Below, piece after piece: positions 1 to 11,880 of a stretch of DNA of 64,000 nt. The position numbers were made by a program, and so were the translations under genes. Numbering within the stretch: position 1 is the first letter of the stretch; the number at the start of each line of letters is the position of its first letter. This stretch comes from Phoebastria nigripes (lineage: Eukaryota; Chordata; Aves; Procellariiformes; Diomedeidae). The stretch lies in NCBI GenBank assembly GCA_035582835.1, contig JAYKAV010002795.1, positions 551,188 to 615,187 on the forward strand. Direction: 5' to 3'. The notes under the pieces were generated by a model, which ran no database searches, was not told where the DNA came from, and worked only from the letters and a program-made list of their open reading frames with translations.

Positions 1-1400
1 CTCTTTCCCATATTTTAGTGTTCTATTTATGTCCTGCATAGGATCCGTGGTCTCATAATTCAGTGAGGGATTTTTTAGACTCGAGGGGATTGGTCTGGGG
101 ATCAGCAGAACCTTGTTAACGTGCCTGGGATTTGAAGGCACCGTTCAGAAATTATTTCCAATTGACATTGACACTGTGGCTTTTTCAAAACTATTCTCTG
201 CTTTTTGCCACGTGAGACTTGCCAGATGACAGAGTATTTACTTGAAAAAGCGCTGTGTGTTGTCCAAAAAGTCCCAGCCTTTTCACTCCCAAATATTCTA
301 TAATATAGATTAAAAATAAAATTCAGTACAGTTGTTTTCTTATTCTTTTTCAGTTGTACAGTGCTGTGAACACTTCTTAAAAACATAGGATTAAAGTTGG
401 TGGTGATTGAACCCACTTCCTTCACGAGTGACAGAATGGTGGTAGCAGTGAATTCTCTTATCCCAGGAAGATCCCCGCGTCCTTCCCCTCGTGTCGGTTA
501 CGAGGAGGGANGCTGGAATTGCTGCTCAGGTCAGGAAGGCAGGTGGCATCAGTGTGTAGTACACAACAGCATCTGCGGTGTGCTTGTACCTTGCCAGTGC
601 TGGGTCTGGCCATGACTTTCTCCTTTCTTGAACAGTAAAGTCTTACTCATTTTTCAGGTTTCAAAAAAAAAAAAAAGGAACCCCCATGCTTCCTCAAAAA
701 TAATTGTAAATCATGCAATTTCTTACATTTCAACGTAAATGAGATTTGAATGAATAATGCTAATTATTCATTCATCCTAATTCAAATCCTGTTTCAGTTA
801 GCCTGTAGGCCCAATTTCACTTTCATGCAGCATGAAACCTCTTTTGATTATCAACAGAATTGTCATGCATTTATTCTTGAACTTTTTTTCTGCTCAGCAC
901 ATGTCTTTTTTAACTGCTTAAAAACAAAACAAAACAAATATATCATTAATAAATTAATCAANTTTCATTAGCATGACATGGTAGGATATATTTTAAGGGA
1001 AAAAAAGTCTTCCTGTAACTATATTCCCTTTAATGGCTGCCTTTTGGCTACAAAATCTTTCTCCTGTGTATGCTGTTTAAGACAAACCTTGTCCGAGGAG
1101 GTGCTGGTGAACTACTGAAATTCAGAGAGACCTGAGAGCTTCAGCTCCCTGCTCCCCCCTGGGAGTTGGGTCTCACAGCTGGCAGGCATGCTCCTGCACT
1201 GCACTTCGCCTCTGTTCCAGGGAAAACTCAGTTGTGAGCTTGAAGCCTGCTCCCGAGTGTGGACTTGGCCAGGGGAGGGTGTCTCAAGCTGTGGCGGGAT
1301 GGTGAGCTGGGCTAGGGAGGGTGGGTTGGCCTGTCTGCCTTTGCAGCGCTGTTGGTCAGCCGTGGTGGAGAGGTCAGTTGTAGAGTCCTTCCAGCCAGAG
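1..1400. other. AT-rich noncoding stretch
   Basis: No gene, RNA or recognisable repeat was found here. Open reading frames are short and resemble no family I know. A run of adenines sits at about 663-676. By synteny with human the left neighbour of GJC1 would be HIGD1B or EFTUD2, but no exon of either is recognisable in this window. Confidence 0.6.
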
Positions 1401-1937
1401 TCATAGAATCACAGGATGGTTTGGGTTGGAAGGGANCTTTAAAGATCATCCAGTCCACCCCCTATGCCATGGGCAGGGACATCTCTCACTGGATCAGGTT
1501 CTTCAAAGCCCCATCACCTTGTACACTTCCAATGATGGGGCATCCACAACTTCTCTGGGCAACCCGTTCCAGTGTCTCACCACCCTCATTGTAAAAAATT
1601 TCTTCCTTATGTCCAATATAAACATACCCGCTGTCAGTTTAAAACTGTTGCCCCTTGTCCTGTCACTACAGGCCTTGATAAAAACTCTATCTTTCTTATA
1701 AGCCCCCTTTATATATTGAAAGGCTGCAATAAGGTCTCCCTGGAGCCTTTTCTTCTCCAGGCTCAACAACCCCAACTCTCTCAGCCTCTCTCCATAGCAG
1801 AACTGTTCCAGCCCTCAGACCATTTCCGTGGCCTCCTCTGGACCCGCTCCCACAGGTCCATGTCTGTCTTGTGCTGGGGACCCCAGAGCTGGACATAGTG
1901 CTCCAGAGGGGGTCTCATGAGAGTGGAGTAGAGGGGG
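1401..1937 (-). mobile_element. CR1 LINE fragment, copy 1 (3' end, minus strand)
   Basis: The plus strand begins with the reverse complement of the CR1 3' tail (tcatagaatcacaggatgg, then tttgggttggaaggg), the usual signature of bird CR1 elements. Reading the minus strand, 1503-1775 still encodes part of the C-terminal end of the CR1 reverse-transcriptase protein ([13 protein letters not shown], then [20 protein letters not shown]). The copy is truncated at its 5' end where copy 2 begins near 1938. It carries frame breaks and is inactive. Confidence 0.93.
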
Positions 1938-2862
1938 AGAATCATGGAATGGTTTGGGTTGGAAGGCATCTTTGAAGGTCATCTGTCCAACCCCCCTGCC
2001 ATGGGCAGAGACATCTTCAACCAGATCAGGTTGCTCAGAGCCCCGTCCAACCTGACCTTGAATGTTTCCAGGGATGGGGCATCTACCACCTCTCTGGGCA
2101 ACCTCTGCCAGTGTTTCACCACCCGCAGCGTAAAAAATGTCTTCCTTATATCTAGTCTAAATCTACCCTCTTTTAGTTTAAAACCATTCTCCCTTGTCCT
2201 GTCGCAACAGGCCCTACTAAAAAGTCTGTCCCCATCTTTCTTATAGGCCCCCTTTAAGTACTGAAAGGCTGCANTAAGGTCTCCCCGAAGCCTTCTCTTC
2301 TCTAGGCTGAACAACCCCAACTCTCTCAGCCTTTCTTCATAGGAGAGGCGTTCCATCCCCCTGATCATTTTNNTGGCCCNCCTCTGGANCNGCTCCAACA
2401 NGTCCATGTCTTTCTTGTGCTGAGGGCTCCAGAGCTGGACGCAGTACTGCAGGTGGGGTCTCACCAGAGCAGATGGGCAGAATCACCTCCCTCGACCCGC
2501 TGGCCACGCTGCTTTGGATGCAGCCCAGGGTACGGTTGGCCTTCTGGGCTGCGAGCGCACATTGCCGGCTCATGTCCAGCTTTTCATCCACCAGTACCCN
2601 CAAGTCCTTCTCTGCAGGGCTGCTCCCCATCCATCCATCCTTCCCCCAGCCCGTATTGATGTTGAGGATTGCTCCGATCCAGGTGCNGGACCTTGCACTT
2701 GGCCTTGTTGAACCTTGTGAGTTTCACATGGGCCCACTCCTCCAGCCTGTCGAGGTCCCTCTGTATGGCATCCCGTCCCTCAAGTGTATCAATTACACCT
2801 CTCAGCTTGGTGTCATGCACAAACTTGCTGAGGGCGCACTCAGTCCCACTATGTCGTTGATG
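1938..2862 (-). mobile_element. CR1 LINE fragment, copy 2 (3' half of RT ORF, minus strand)
   Basis: A second CR1 copy in the same orientation starts with its 3' end (aatcatggaatggtttgggt) directly against copy 1. Minus-strand reading frames at 1979-2464, 2337-2630 and 2584-2861 together cover the end of the reverse-transcriptase ORF, including the conserved blocks [20 protein letters not shown] and SREVILP. They lie in different frames, so at least two small indels have broken the ORF. Similarity stops near 2862, the usual 5' truncation. Several ambiguous bases (2274, 2372-2401, 2600, 2687) lie inside. Confidence 0.93.
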
Positions 2863-5800
2863 GAATGACGTGAAATGAGTCCTGATGTCGTACATTACAA
2901 AGGCGTTTGGGATTCGACAGCCTGCAGTAAGGCTGTTCTTAAAACTTGGCTGTTGCATGCTGCACCACCTTATAGGTGCCGTACATCTCAGGGGAATGGA
3001 GGCATTGCAGGGAGCGTTTCACCAGAGTAACCGTGGTTCCAGCTGCCTCCGTTCTTCCTGTCCCACTGTCCATCCTTGCCACGCTTCAACTGTCTCATCC
3101 GAAGGCAGGATTTTAAGGTTGCTACAGTAAACTGCTCCTCCGAGGTGCAGTTCTTCCCTCCCTGACTGGCGGGCGGCCATCACAGTTAGATGAGAAAGCT
3201 GAAACGAGATGAAATTAATCCCATGTTTAAATTCATATTCAAACCCACACATGGGCTGGATAAGGGAAGCTCCACACATGAGGGGCCATTCACTGTCTGT
3301 GTCTGTACTTAAAATAACTCAAGAGACTTCCTGCAGTGAATCTCTTCTCTTAACCTAAAGCTGATTTTTTTTTTCCCATGTACCTGCTCCAAATTTTTCT
3401 TTATTCTTTCTGGTTGTCAGTGTCTGCAAAACTTTAATTCGCAGGAGCCAGCTTGCTGTCAGAGATAAGCGCCACGTTATTTGCATCGTATATCCTGCCT
3501 GCTCCGAGGAGCCTCCTCCGCTGGAAGTGCTGGAATGAACTTATGACAAATACAAGGAATGAAAGTCTCTTTCAAATGTACTTTCTGGCATGACTTAAAT
3601 GAGCTGAAATTGCTGACATTTTGCCTTTTTCAGATTCGTGTCAGTGTCCATAGACTTTTATTTCAAACAATGGAAAATTACCGAGTTAAATGTTGCCAGA
3701 ACAACAAATCCGGGAGACGCTAAGTGTATGTTAGGTGAAGGTTACTGCAATATATCTGGATCCTGCAGTACATGTGTTGTAAAGGCAGAGACGTGCAGTC
3801 TCTAACCTTGGATGATCTCACGAAACTGAAGGATACCACCATTTCAAATGCCATAATTCTGCCTGGAACTTTTTGGTCTCGTATTATGTTTAATTTGGAT
3901 GGGCTGAACATATCCAGTGAAAGAAAGGTTTAATGACACGTCATTTCACTTGAACCAAAATGTTTCCTTAAAGACAAAGAAGTTCTGTGCCTGCTGGTGG
4001 ATTCTCCCATATTGGTGTCAGTAGCTCTGCTCTGGACTAAAACTAAATCTAGAATAAGTGACGCTTTTGTGTTGAAGAGAATCAGAGCTCTTCAGCAACT
4101 TCAAATCTCCGCAGCCAGAACTCTCGAATTGACAGAAGTCTTGGTTATTAAACACGCGGCTGATAACGCCGTCTTCCACATCTGAAGGCTGTGGTTAACC
4201 TAAACGTACAAGTCTGTGCGGTCAGTGTCCATACATAGGTTTGTCATGCTGTTCATTTANATAACCGGGAGAATCCAGGACGTGAATCCCGTCTTTCTCC
4301 TGAAGCAAGTTCTAAAGGGGCCGTANGTGCTGTGCCCTCCAGTGGCTGTCTCCCGCTCTGAGCGGTGGCTGGGCTCTGACGGGTGTGATCCACCCGCCTC
4401 CCCGCGTCTTCCTCTTTATAGCTGGCGAGGTACGACACGAGCCAACCACAGGTGTGTGGTCTGCAGATAGAAGACACACTGTGAAAAGCTGATAAATACG
4501 TCGAAAGAATTTATTAGATGTCGAGGTAGCAGCTCGTCTAAAAGTAAAGATTCAGTGTCCCCTCTCTTGTTGAAACCAGACCAGTTTCAAACTTATCTGT
4601 TGTTACCTNCTGATGAATAAACATTGACAGTATCTGACAATTTAAAGGCTAGTTCCTGCTTTTATTCCAAATTTGCACTGGGAACAGTATTTAATTAATT
4701 TCAAATTTTCAAGTTTACTTTTAGAAAGGAGTTTGGCCCTAATGTTTTCAGTGAGTGAAAATTAACCCCTTCTTAAACTCATTTGGGTTTTGTCTCATTT
4801 TTAATTGGCAAATCACGACATGTCAGCTAGCAACATGTGTGTCCCGCTACACGTCCATGCTTGGTGACTAGATTGGCAGTGCAGCTTGGTGTGAATGTGG
4901 GTGTTGTGGCTCTTACCTCTGTAATCCCCAGTTCCAGATGTGGGGTTCACTTGCCTTTTCTGTTCAGTGTATTGGAGACTCTTCAGGTGCATAGAGTACC
5001 CCCAGACTTGCTCTACCACCCATTTTGACTCCTAATTGGAGCGAGCTGCTGGGAAATGCCAAANGTGCGGGTGTCTGAAGCGCTGTCTCTCTGCTCGCTG
5101 TAATGCAGAACTTGGGTCGCAGAGCTGTGCTTGGGTGCCTTTCTGAAATGGGGATTCAGAGTGTGAAGCCACCTGCTGCAGTAAGGTGCTGCACTGGGAC
5201 TGGAACCCTCTGGTCTTTTTTCCTGTTAAAAATGTGTTTTTTCAGCCAATTCTGTCTACGGCATAATGGTAGCATGGTCGCATAGAAAGAAGAGCATTGA
5301 TTGTAAGCCTTGGATTGATTGCATGCTCAATTGACAGCTGCTAGATTAAGTGATTGACCGGTAATCCTTCGTTTTCTTCCTATGTTTTCCAGCTAAACAA
5401 ATTGAACCCTCTAAATCTCTCACTTTTAGGCATCTTCCCTGTTCTTCAGCTGGTTTCAAGACTAATATATTCACTCTCTGATGTTTAAGCAACTTTTGAA
5501 GGATGCAGACACAGGCATTGAGTGCTGTCTTGCTAACAAGGAGGTAAGATCACCCTCCTTGCTCCTGTTTGCACGTGACACAGCCAAGGATTGCATTGAT
5601 CATCTCTGCTGTATCACCAGCTCTTGTTGAGATGCTCATCCATAAGGACCCTCACTCCCTTCCCTATCAACTGCTCTCTCCTTTAAAAAAAAGACTGCTC
5701 TTCTTTTTCTTAGCTGCATGTCTTTGCATTAAGCTTGGTTAAAGCGGTGGGTTTGTTTCGGTGGACTCAGCCTCTTGAGCAATCTGTGTTTTTCTGCATC

Positions 5801-7313
5801 ACTGATAACTCTCATCTTTATTTGTCAGCCTGCAAACTTCTGTGCCATTTGCAGATTTTGTCAGCAGCCATTTTCTGGTCGAGTCTGGGGAAAATACAGC
5901 CTAGTTGCCAGGCCTGTTTCTGGTCTTTGCAGAACTTGCTGTAATTACATGCAATTGATCTTGGTTCTAATGTGGGAATCATTTGTCAAGATCTTTGTTA
6001 CTTTTAATCCACTTAATTCGGGCTGTTTTAATACTCTCTTGCGCTATTTTTTTCTCACACTGTCATGAAGTAATAAATCAAATGTCCTACGCAGCCCATC
6101 CACATTATGTCTGTGCTGTTGCCTTTTCAATGAAACATTGAATTTCACCAGAAGGGGGATTACATTTATATCCTTTAATTCTGTATTGATTGCATCCCCT
6201 CAAATTTCATTATTTTGCCTGTGAACAACTCTGTAGTTACGTGAAAGAAGTTGAATAGTTGCAAATACTAGTTTTCCTCCAGTCTCCTGGAATTTCTCCA
6301 GGTTAAGAATAAATCACTTTTAAGCTCAGAGTGCCAGAGATTTGTCCAATTCTGGTTTTAGGATCTTTCACCAAACGTTGTTCTGATGTAAAAAATTTTA
6401 TTAGTAATGTTTGACAAACTGATGTTTGACATCATTGGAGGACTGAAAGATGTCTTATCCCCTGTGCTATAACAATGTCAAACAGTTCTTCCTGTGCTCA
6501 GTATTTTACCAGTTTTACTACTTAGAGCTTCAGGTGGGCCTGTAACGTCGCTAGGTTTTGTTCATTGTAGTACTTCACAGTGTTGCCAGCTGTGAGTTTC
6601 CACTGATGGTTTTTTTTTTACTGTTATGATTGCAAATTTATATTGATTTCTATCTAATATCTCTTCTAAAATTTTTGACAGATAACTTTTTTTAAGTAGA
6701 TTTTCCTTCTACTCTCCCAAAAACCACTACAAAAGATATACTGAAGTCTTTTCTGGCCCCAGAGGGGAGATTTTAGCCTCCCTAAGGGACTGAACCCAAA
6801 TCCATAGAATAAGCATCAGGTTAGAAGTCAGGTGTTCCTTAGGTCAAACCCTGTCTCTAGCCTAGACCTGCAGGGTAGCACTGCTCAGGTCACACAGGTT
6901 GGTCCTGTGTTTAAATCAAAGATAACAGTGATTGCCTGCTTCTCAGGTTTGGTCTGGGTGATTCATTTCTGTCTGAAGACAACTGGCATTGCCCCGTGGA
7001 GAGAACCATTTCTCTCCATGGGCTGCGGTCGAGGCTGAGATCGCTAGTTCAGGCTTTAACAAGGCTTGGCCACCTCCCTGCAAGTTAAAATAAATCCTAC
7101 TGTTAGCGGTGGGATGTAGCCAGCAGTGCCCATAAAATTTCACAGGAGCTTAGCTTTCGATCGACTGTGTTTAGGAGACTTCAGCCTCAAGTGTAAATGT
7201 TTTTATTAACATTTGAAATACAGAGCAGCCGTGTCTTTCTCTTCTGCTCGGGAGTAGCTTCGGGAGCATGTTTTGTTTGTGAAATGGCAGTTAACTGCTA
7301 CTTTTTTTTGTAG
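2863..7313. other. Noncoding DNA upstream of GJC1
   Basis: About 4.4 kb of AT-rich sequence with no recognisable exon, RNA gene or complete repeat. It is either intergenic or an intron of the GJC1 5' UTR; connexin-45 genes in mammals have distant noncoding first exons. No promoter could be assigned from sequence alone. Confidence 0.5.
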
Positions 7314-7389
7314 CAGACTTCACAAAAGCCTGCGGAGGAGACATAGAATCTTCAAGCAAATTGTGGCAGCTGGAGTTTCCCGATAACAG
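7314..7389 (+). other. GJC1: Candidate noncoding 5' UTR exon of GJC1
   Basis: A pyrimidine-rich acceptor (cttttttttgtag, ending 7313) and a plausible donor (ataacag/gtgatg at 7389/7390) bound a 76-base segment. It lies 133 bases before the acceptor of the coding exon (7521-7522). Connexin genes typically keep the whole coding region in one exon preceded by noncoding exons, so the arrangement fits. The assignment rests on splice signals and position only; no transcript evidence is available. Confidence 0.45.
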
Positions 7390-7541
7390 GTGATGCTACA
7401 AACATGGTGGTGTGTTGGTTGTAAAATGCTAGAGTTTTCCGACTCTCTTGGTTGAATGTTTGCACCGTTTAGGCTCAAGCTGATAAACTCATAAATATTT
7501 GGGGGTTTTGTTTGTTTTTTAGATAAAATTATTTGACCACC

Positions 7542-8723
7542 ATGAGTTGGAGTTTTCTGACCCGTCTGTTAGAGGAGATCCACAATCACTCAACCTTTGT
7601 TGGCAAAATCTGGCTGACAGTGTTGATTGTATTTCGGATTGTCCTAACTGCTGTGGGAGGAGAATCAATTTATTACGATGAACAAAGCAAGTTTGTGTGC
7701 AACACGGAGCAGCCTGGCTGTGAGAATGTTTGTTACGATGCTTTTGCTCCTCTTTCGCATGTGAGGTTTTGGGTCTTTCAGATCATTCTTGTTGCCACTC
7801 CATCTGTGATGTATTTAGGCTACGCAATTCATAAAATTGCCCGGATGGTGGAACACAGCGAAGCCGACAGAAGAATCAGAAGCAAAAGCTTTTCCGTGCG
7901 CTGGAAACAACACCGTGGCTTAGAGGAAACTGAGGAGGACCATGAGGAAGACCCGATGATGTACCCAGAAACAGAGCTGGAAAGCGAACGGGAGAATAAA
8001 GAGCAGCAGGCCCCTGCCAAAGCTAAGCATGATGGTAGGCGGCGAATCCGTGAAGATGGACTCATGAAAATTTATGTCCTGCAGCTTCTGGCGAGGACTA
8101 CATTTGAAATCTGCTTTCTCGTGGGTCAGTATTTTTTGTATGGCTTTGAGGTCAGCCCCATATTTGTGTGCAGCAGGAAGCCGTGCCCACACAAGATAGA
8201 TTGTTTCATTTCAAGGCCAACGGAAAAGACCATTTTCCTGCTAATAATGTATGGGGTGAGCTGCATGTGTTTACTTTTGAATGTCTGGGAGATGCTCCAT
8301 TTGGGATTTGGCACAATCCGGGACACGTTGAACAACAAGAGAAAAGAGCTGGAAGACTCTGGTACCTATAACTACCCTTTTACTTGGAATACGCCATCTG
8401 CTCCTCCTGGCTATAACATCGCGGTCAAGCCAGAACAAATGCAATATACTGAACTGTCCAACGCCAAAATGGCCTACAAACAGAACAAAGCCAATATAGC
8501 TCAGGAACAGCAGTATGGAAGCAACGAAGAAAACATTCCTGCTGACCTGGAAAATCTGCAGAGGGAAATTAGAGTGGCTCAGGAGCGCCTGGACCTCGCG
8601 ATCCTGGCTTACAACAACCAAAACAATCCCGGCAGTTCCAGAGAGAAGAAATCCAAAGCAGGCTCAAACAAAAGCAGTGCCAGTAGCAAGTCAGGAGATG
8701 GGAAGAACTCTGTCTGGATTTAA
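7542..8723 (+). CDS. GJC1: Gap junction gamma-1 protein (connexin 45)
   Basis: This is a complete 393-aa connexin in one exon, as usual for the family. Six subunits form a hemichannel in the plasma membrane that docks with a neighbouring cell; connexin 45 is known for cardiac conduction, vascular and neuronal coupling. Four membrane segments are visible near residues 21-40, 76-97, 175-201 and 229-251. The first extracellular loop has the connexin triad C53, C60, C64 (CX6CX3C) and the second has C210, C215, C221 (CX4CX5C). The cytoplasmic loop has an acidic stretch (about 128-152) and ends in RRRIRED. The tail is serine-rich and ends SVWI, a likely PDZ ligand. I chose the ATG at 7542 because it has a strong context (gaccaccATGa) and begins with the family N-terminus [13 protein letters not shown]; an in-frame TTG at 7533 is not needed. 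The exon starts at 7523 after a tttgttttttag acceptor. Confidence 0.98.
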   Translation: MSWSFLTRLLEEIHNHSTFVGKIWLTVLIVFRIVLTAVGGESIYYDEQSKFVCNTEQPGCENVCYDAFAPLSHVRFWVFQIILVATPSVMYLGYAIHKIARMVEHSEADRRIRSKSFSVRWKQHRGLEETEEDHEEDPMMYPETELESERENKEQQAPAKAKHDGRRRIREDGLMKIYVLQLLARTTFEICFLVGQYFLYGFEVSPIFVCSRKPCPHKIDCFISRPTEKTIFLLIMYGVSCMCLLLNVWEMLHLGFGTIRDTLNNKRKELEDSGTYNYPFTWNTPSAPPGYNIAVKPEQMQYTELSNAKMAYKQNKANIAQEQQYGSNEENIPADLENLQREIRVAQERLDLAILAYNNQNNPGSSREKKSKAGSNKSSASSKSGDGKNSVWI

Positions 8724-11700
8724 TGTTGGCTGAGTTTATATATTGTGTTTTTTCTCCTAGTTTATCATAACCAGCAACCCCTTGAATAATGGCTTCCATT
8801 AAGTAAATATTTGACTCTGCTTGTTTTCAGGGATACCGTTGGCTAGTGATCCAACCTCTCAGAAAGGGTTTATACGCATATTCTAGGATTATAGAACTTT
8901 ATTCTTCTGTCTTCCAAGTCAGGAGACAAATAGGTATATTTAAATCATTCTCATTGAACGGTTTATGCTGTATGTACAGTATTATAGTACATTTATTATG
9001 CACAATTTTTTGTATTTGTACACTGGATCTCTGACGTTACACTTTTTTATATTAACAAGGAGAAAGCAATGGGTAGCTGTTAGCGTTTTGCTAGTTTTAT
9101 TACTGTGGTCTGCGGTTTCATCGTTGTTCTTCCTTGTTTTAAACATAAAACTTTCTATGCTGCATTTCACAAGTGCCTTGAACATTCAGACAGCACAGAG
9201 GAGCCTCCGGTTATCCAGGCAGCCCACGGGTGCCAGTCACTGAGCAGCAGAGCAGTGAAAGATTTGGAAAACATCTGTTAATGGTGCTCTTGACTCTGTC
9301 TTTTACAAAAATGATGTGCTACTTATAAAATGGAAATGTCATACTATAGCTGTTATGTGCTACAGGTTTTTTTGCCCTATGGAAATGGAAAATTACTTAC
9401 AGGAAAAATGTACGTGTGTGAGAGTACTTGCATTCAGAGTACGAGTGCCAGCCGTAGTGCAGAGAGGGCTCAGACCTCCCTGCAAGCTTTATGCAACAGG
9501 AGGGAAGAGAGACTTCAAACTCCTGTAAAACATCCAAAAAAAAAGTAAATAGAAATTACTGGATTCAGTAATTCCACATATTTATGTGATATCTATGGAA
9601 GTGGATGTTTTTGATGTCTGTTGTTATATAATGCTGCGCTCCCCAAGGGCATGAAGTTCTTACGATACCTTTTGGGTAAGATTTCTGTCTTTTCCAAAGT
9701 AATCTGGTTAGATGGAGTCATGGTAATTTTGTTTCTCCGTGCTTTACACTCGAGGAAGAACCTTCCTGCCCCCAGCCAGGACACACGAGCTGTCTGTAAG
9801 AGTTTTTACAAAGCCCTTTCCAAATACCAGTGATACTGCCTTATTCCAGACCCCTCGTCCTTCCATTATGTCTGAGGAATTTAGTTCAGACAGAGCAATA
9901 TGTATAATTTAGATTTCTGCTTGAGAGACCAGTCAGATTTGGCATTCTGTGGTTTTGGCATTAAACTTGAATTTATAATTAGAAAAAGGAGAATGCGGTA
10001 TTTACTGCCTTTGGCGGTGTCTTTTTGGCAAGGATGCGCATTAATGTTTGAGAGATGCTGATAAATGTGTATGCTTTTTGCTACTATTTATAATGTATTC
10101 AGGACCTTGCTCCGCTCTCTTTTTTTGTTAGGTTTTCGGGCGTTTTAATATATTTTTGGGGGCCTGTTTCAAGTGGGAGTGTTCTGTTTCGAGGCTACCT
10201 CAGTCCTTAGTGCCCTCGGTACAGCCTGGTCAGGAACAGGATTGAGAAGTAAGGCTCCGTGGAGGACACAGGTAAACCTGTACTCCATTCCGGTCCCGCA
10301 GAACATCTAAGCATAGGCTTTACGTTAAATTTAAACTAAGGGGATATGAGCACATGCTTGCATTTATCCTCTACTCAAGCAGTTGCTGAAAATAGGTATT
10401 TTGCTGAATTGTTTCCAGTCTGTTTTCACTCTGGGACACCAGGCAGTCCAGGCATAGATCCCAGCTATCTCTCAGCTCTGCTTTAGAGAGGCGTAAGTTG
10501 TGCCCAGAGCCAGCGCAACCCTCTGCGCGAGGTCAGCGAGAGCTTCTCCAGTTCACCTCCAGCAGAGACGTTTGGAAGCAAACCTGCTTTCTGGCTTTTT
10601 GTTTAGCAGTAACTCCTGGCCGCTGCTCCGGGAAAGGAGCAACCTCTGAATTTTATGCAGAAAAGTTTAAGGGTAATGTCTTTAAGTAAGTGTAAGTAAG
10701 TAACGCAGTAAGTACATAGCAGTTTTTAAAAGCTTAAGTGGAGTTGCGGGCAGGGACAGCTAGCCAGTGAGGTGGGACTAGCTGTGTGGGATGAGAGGGA
10801 GTTTATTAATCGTGCTCCTCTAATTAAACAGGAGACTGAAGAGAAGCACACTGCCTGAAGATGGGCAGAGAGGCTTTGCCAGCAGAACGCTGGGAGTGTG
10901 GTGGAGAAGCTGGGTGGAAAACATGTCTGAAAGTACTAGGGAAAGACATTTGGAGCCTGGAGATAAACGCGGATGCNTGGCTACAATCCACTCATTATCC
11001 CCGACGCTGGCTGGGTTGTTCTTTTCAGCGTCCCAAAAGGGTTACGTTGCTCTTAACCCCTTGCGGAGGTTTCGGAACAGCCTTTCACCAGCCGATTGGC
11101 AAGAAGTGAAAATCCTTTCCCCTTGCTTCTCTCTACACAAACTGCAGCGATTTCTTATTAATGGCTTAAAATAAAATTGGTTCACGTAGCTGCTTCACCC
11201 ATTGTTTGTATTAGCCCTTTCCCAATTAAGATCTAAACTGTTACCCGCTTAAAGCTACTGTCTCAGGTCAGTCCTGTGAGCTTTTGTCCACACCAGTAAA
11301 TACTCCCATTAGTGTACAGAATATTCCAATCCCAGCACTGAATTAATTCCGAAAATGCAAAGTAATGGAGCTGTTTCTATTACTGTTTTTTGTTTTCATT
11401 TTAATTGTGTATAAAGTGCACATTTTCTTTGAAACTGAGTGTTTGTTATTAGTAGAGGATATCTGTTAAAGCTCTAAATGTTCATGTCTGTGACTGTATT
11501 CAGTTTCAAAGTATCNGGCTTGATTTTTCCTTTTGAAGAAATGATATGTGCATTACTTTAAAATGCTCTCTTGCTTTGGCTTAATGTAGGCCATTCCGAA
11601 ATAAACGTTCAGAAGAGGCTTTTGGACAAAAAATACTGAACGTAACTTGGGTTTGTCTTGTCATTCTCTGGTTTCGGATGCAGTTTGGAAAAAAAAAAAA

Positions 11701-11880
11701 AAATCTATTAAATCCAGTGGATTACTCCAGTCTGAGTGCGATGGCTTCTCTTTTCCAGCAACAGAATATGCTCCGAATATGTGAGTGAGGGAGAGGGATA
11801 TTTTAATGATTTGTCTTAGAACCACAATTTGGAATTTTTATATATTTGACCTTGCTTAGTGTAATAAAAGAGTCGGTTAG
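8724..11880 (+). other. GJC1: Probable GJC1 3' UTR and flanking DNA
   Basis: AT-rich sequence with no other gene follows the stop codon. Candidate poly(A) signals AATAAA on the plus strand lie at 11170-11175, 11600-11605 and 11863-11868. I cannot tell which is used. A long 3' UTR is inferred from the family and from the lack of an earlier canonical signal. Confidence 0.45.

Noticed and set aside
1..700. Possible exon of HIGD1B or EFTUD2 expected by synteny
   Set aside because: No frame here resembles either protein.
7533..7541. Upstream in-frame TTG as GJC1 start
   Set aside because: A TTG start is not expected in a vertebrate gene, and the ATG at 7542 gives the conserved connexin N-terminus in a strong context.
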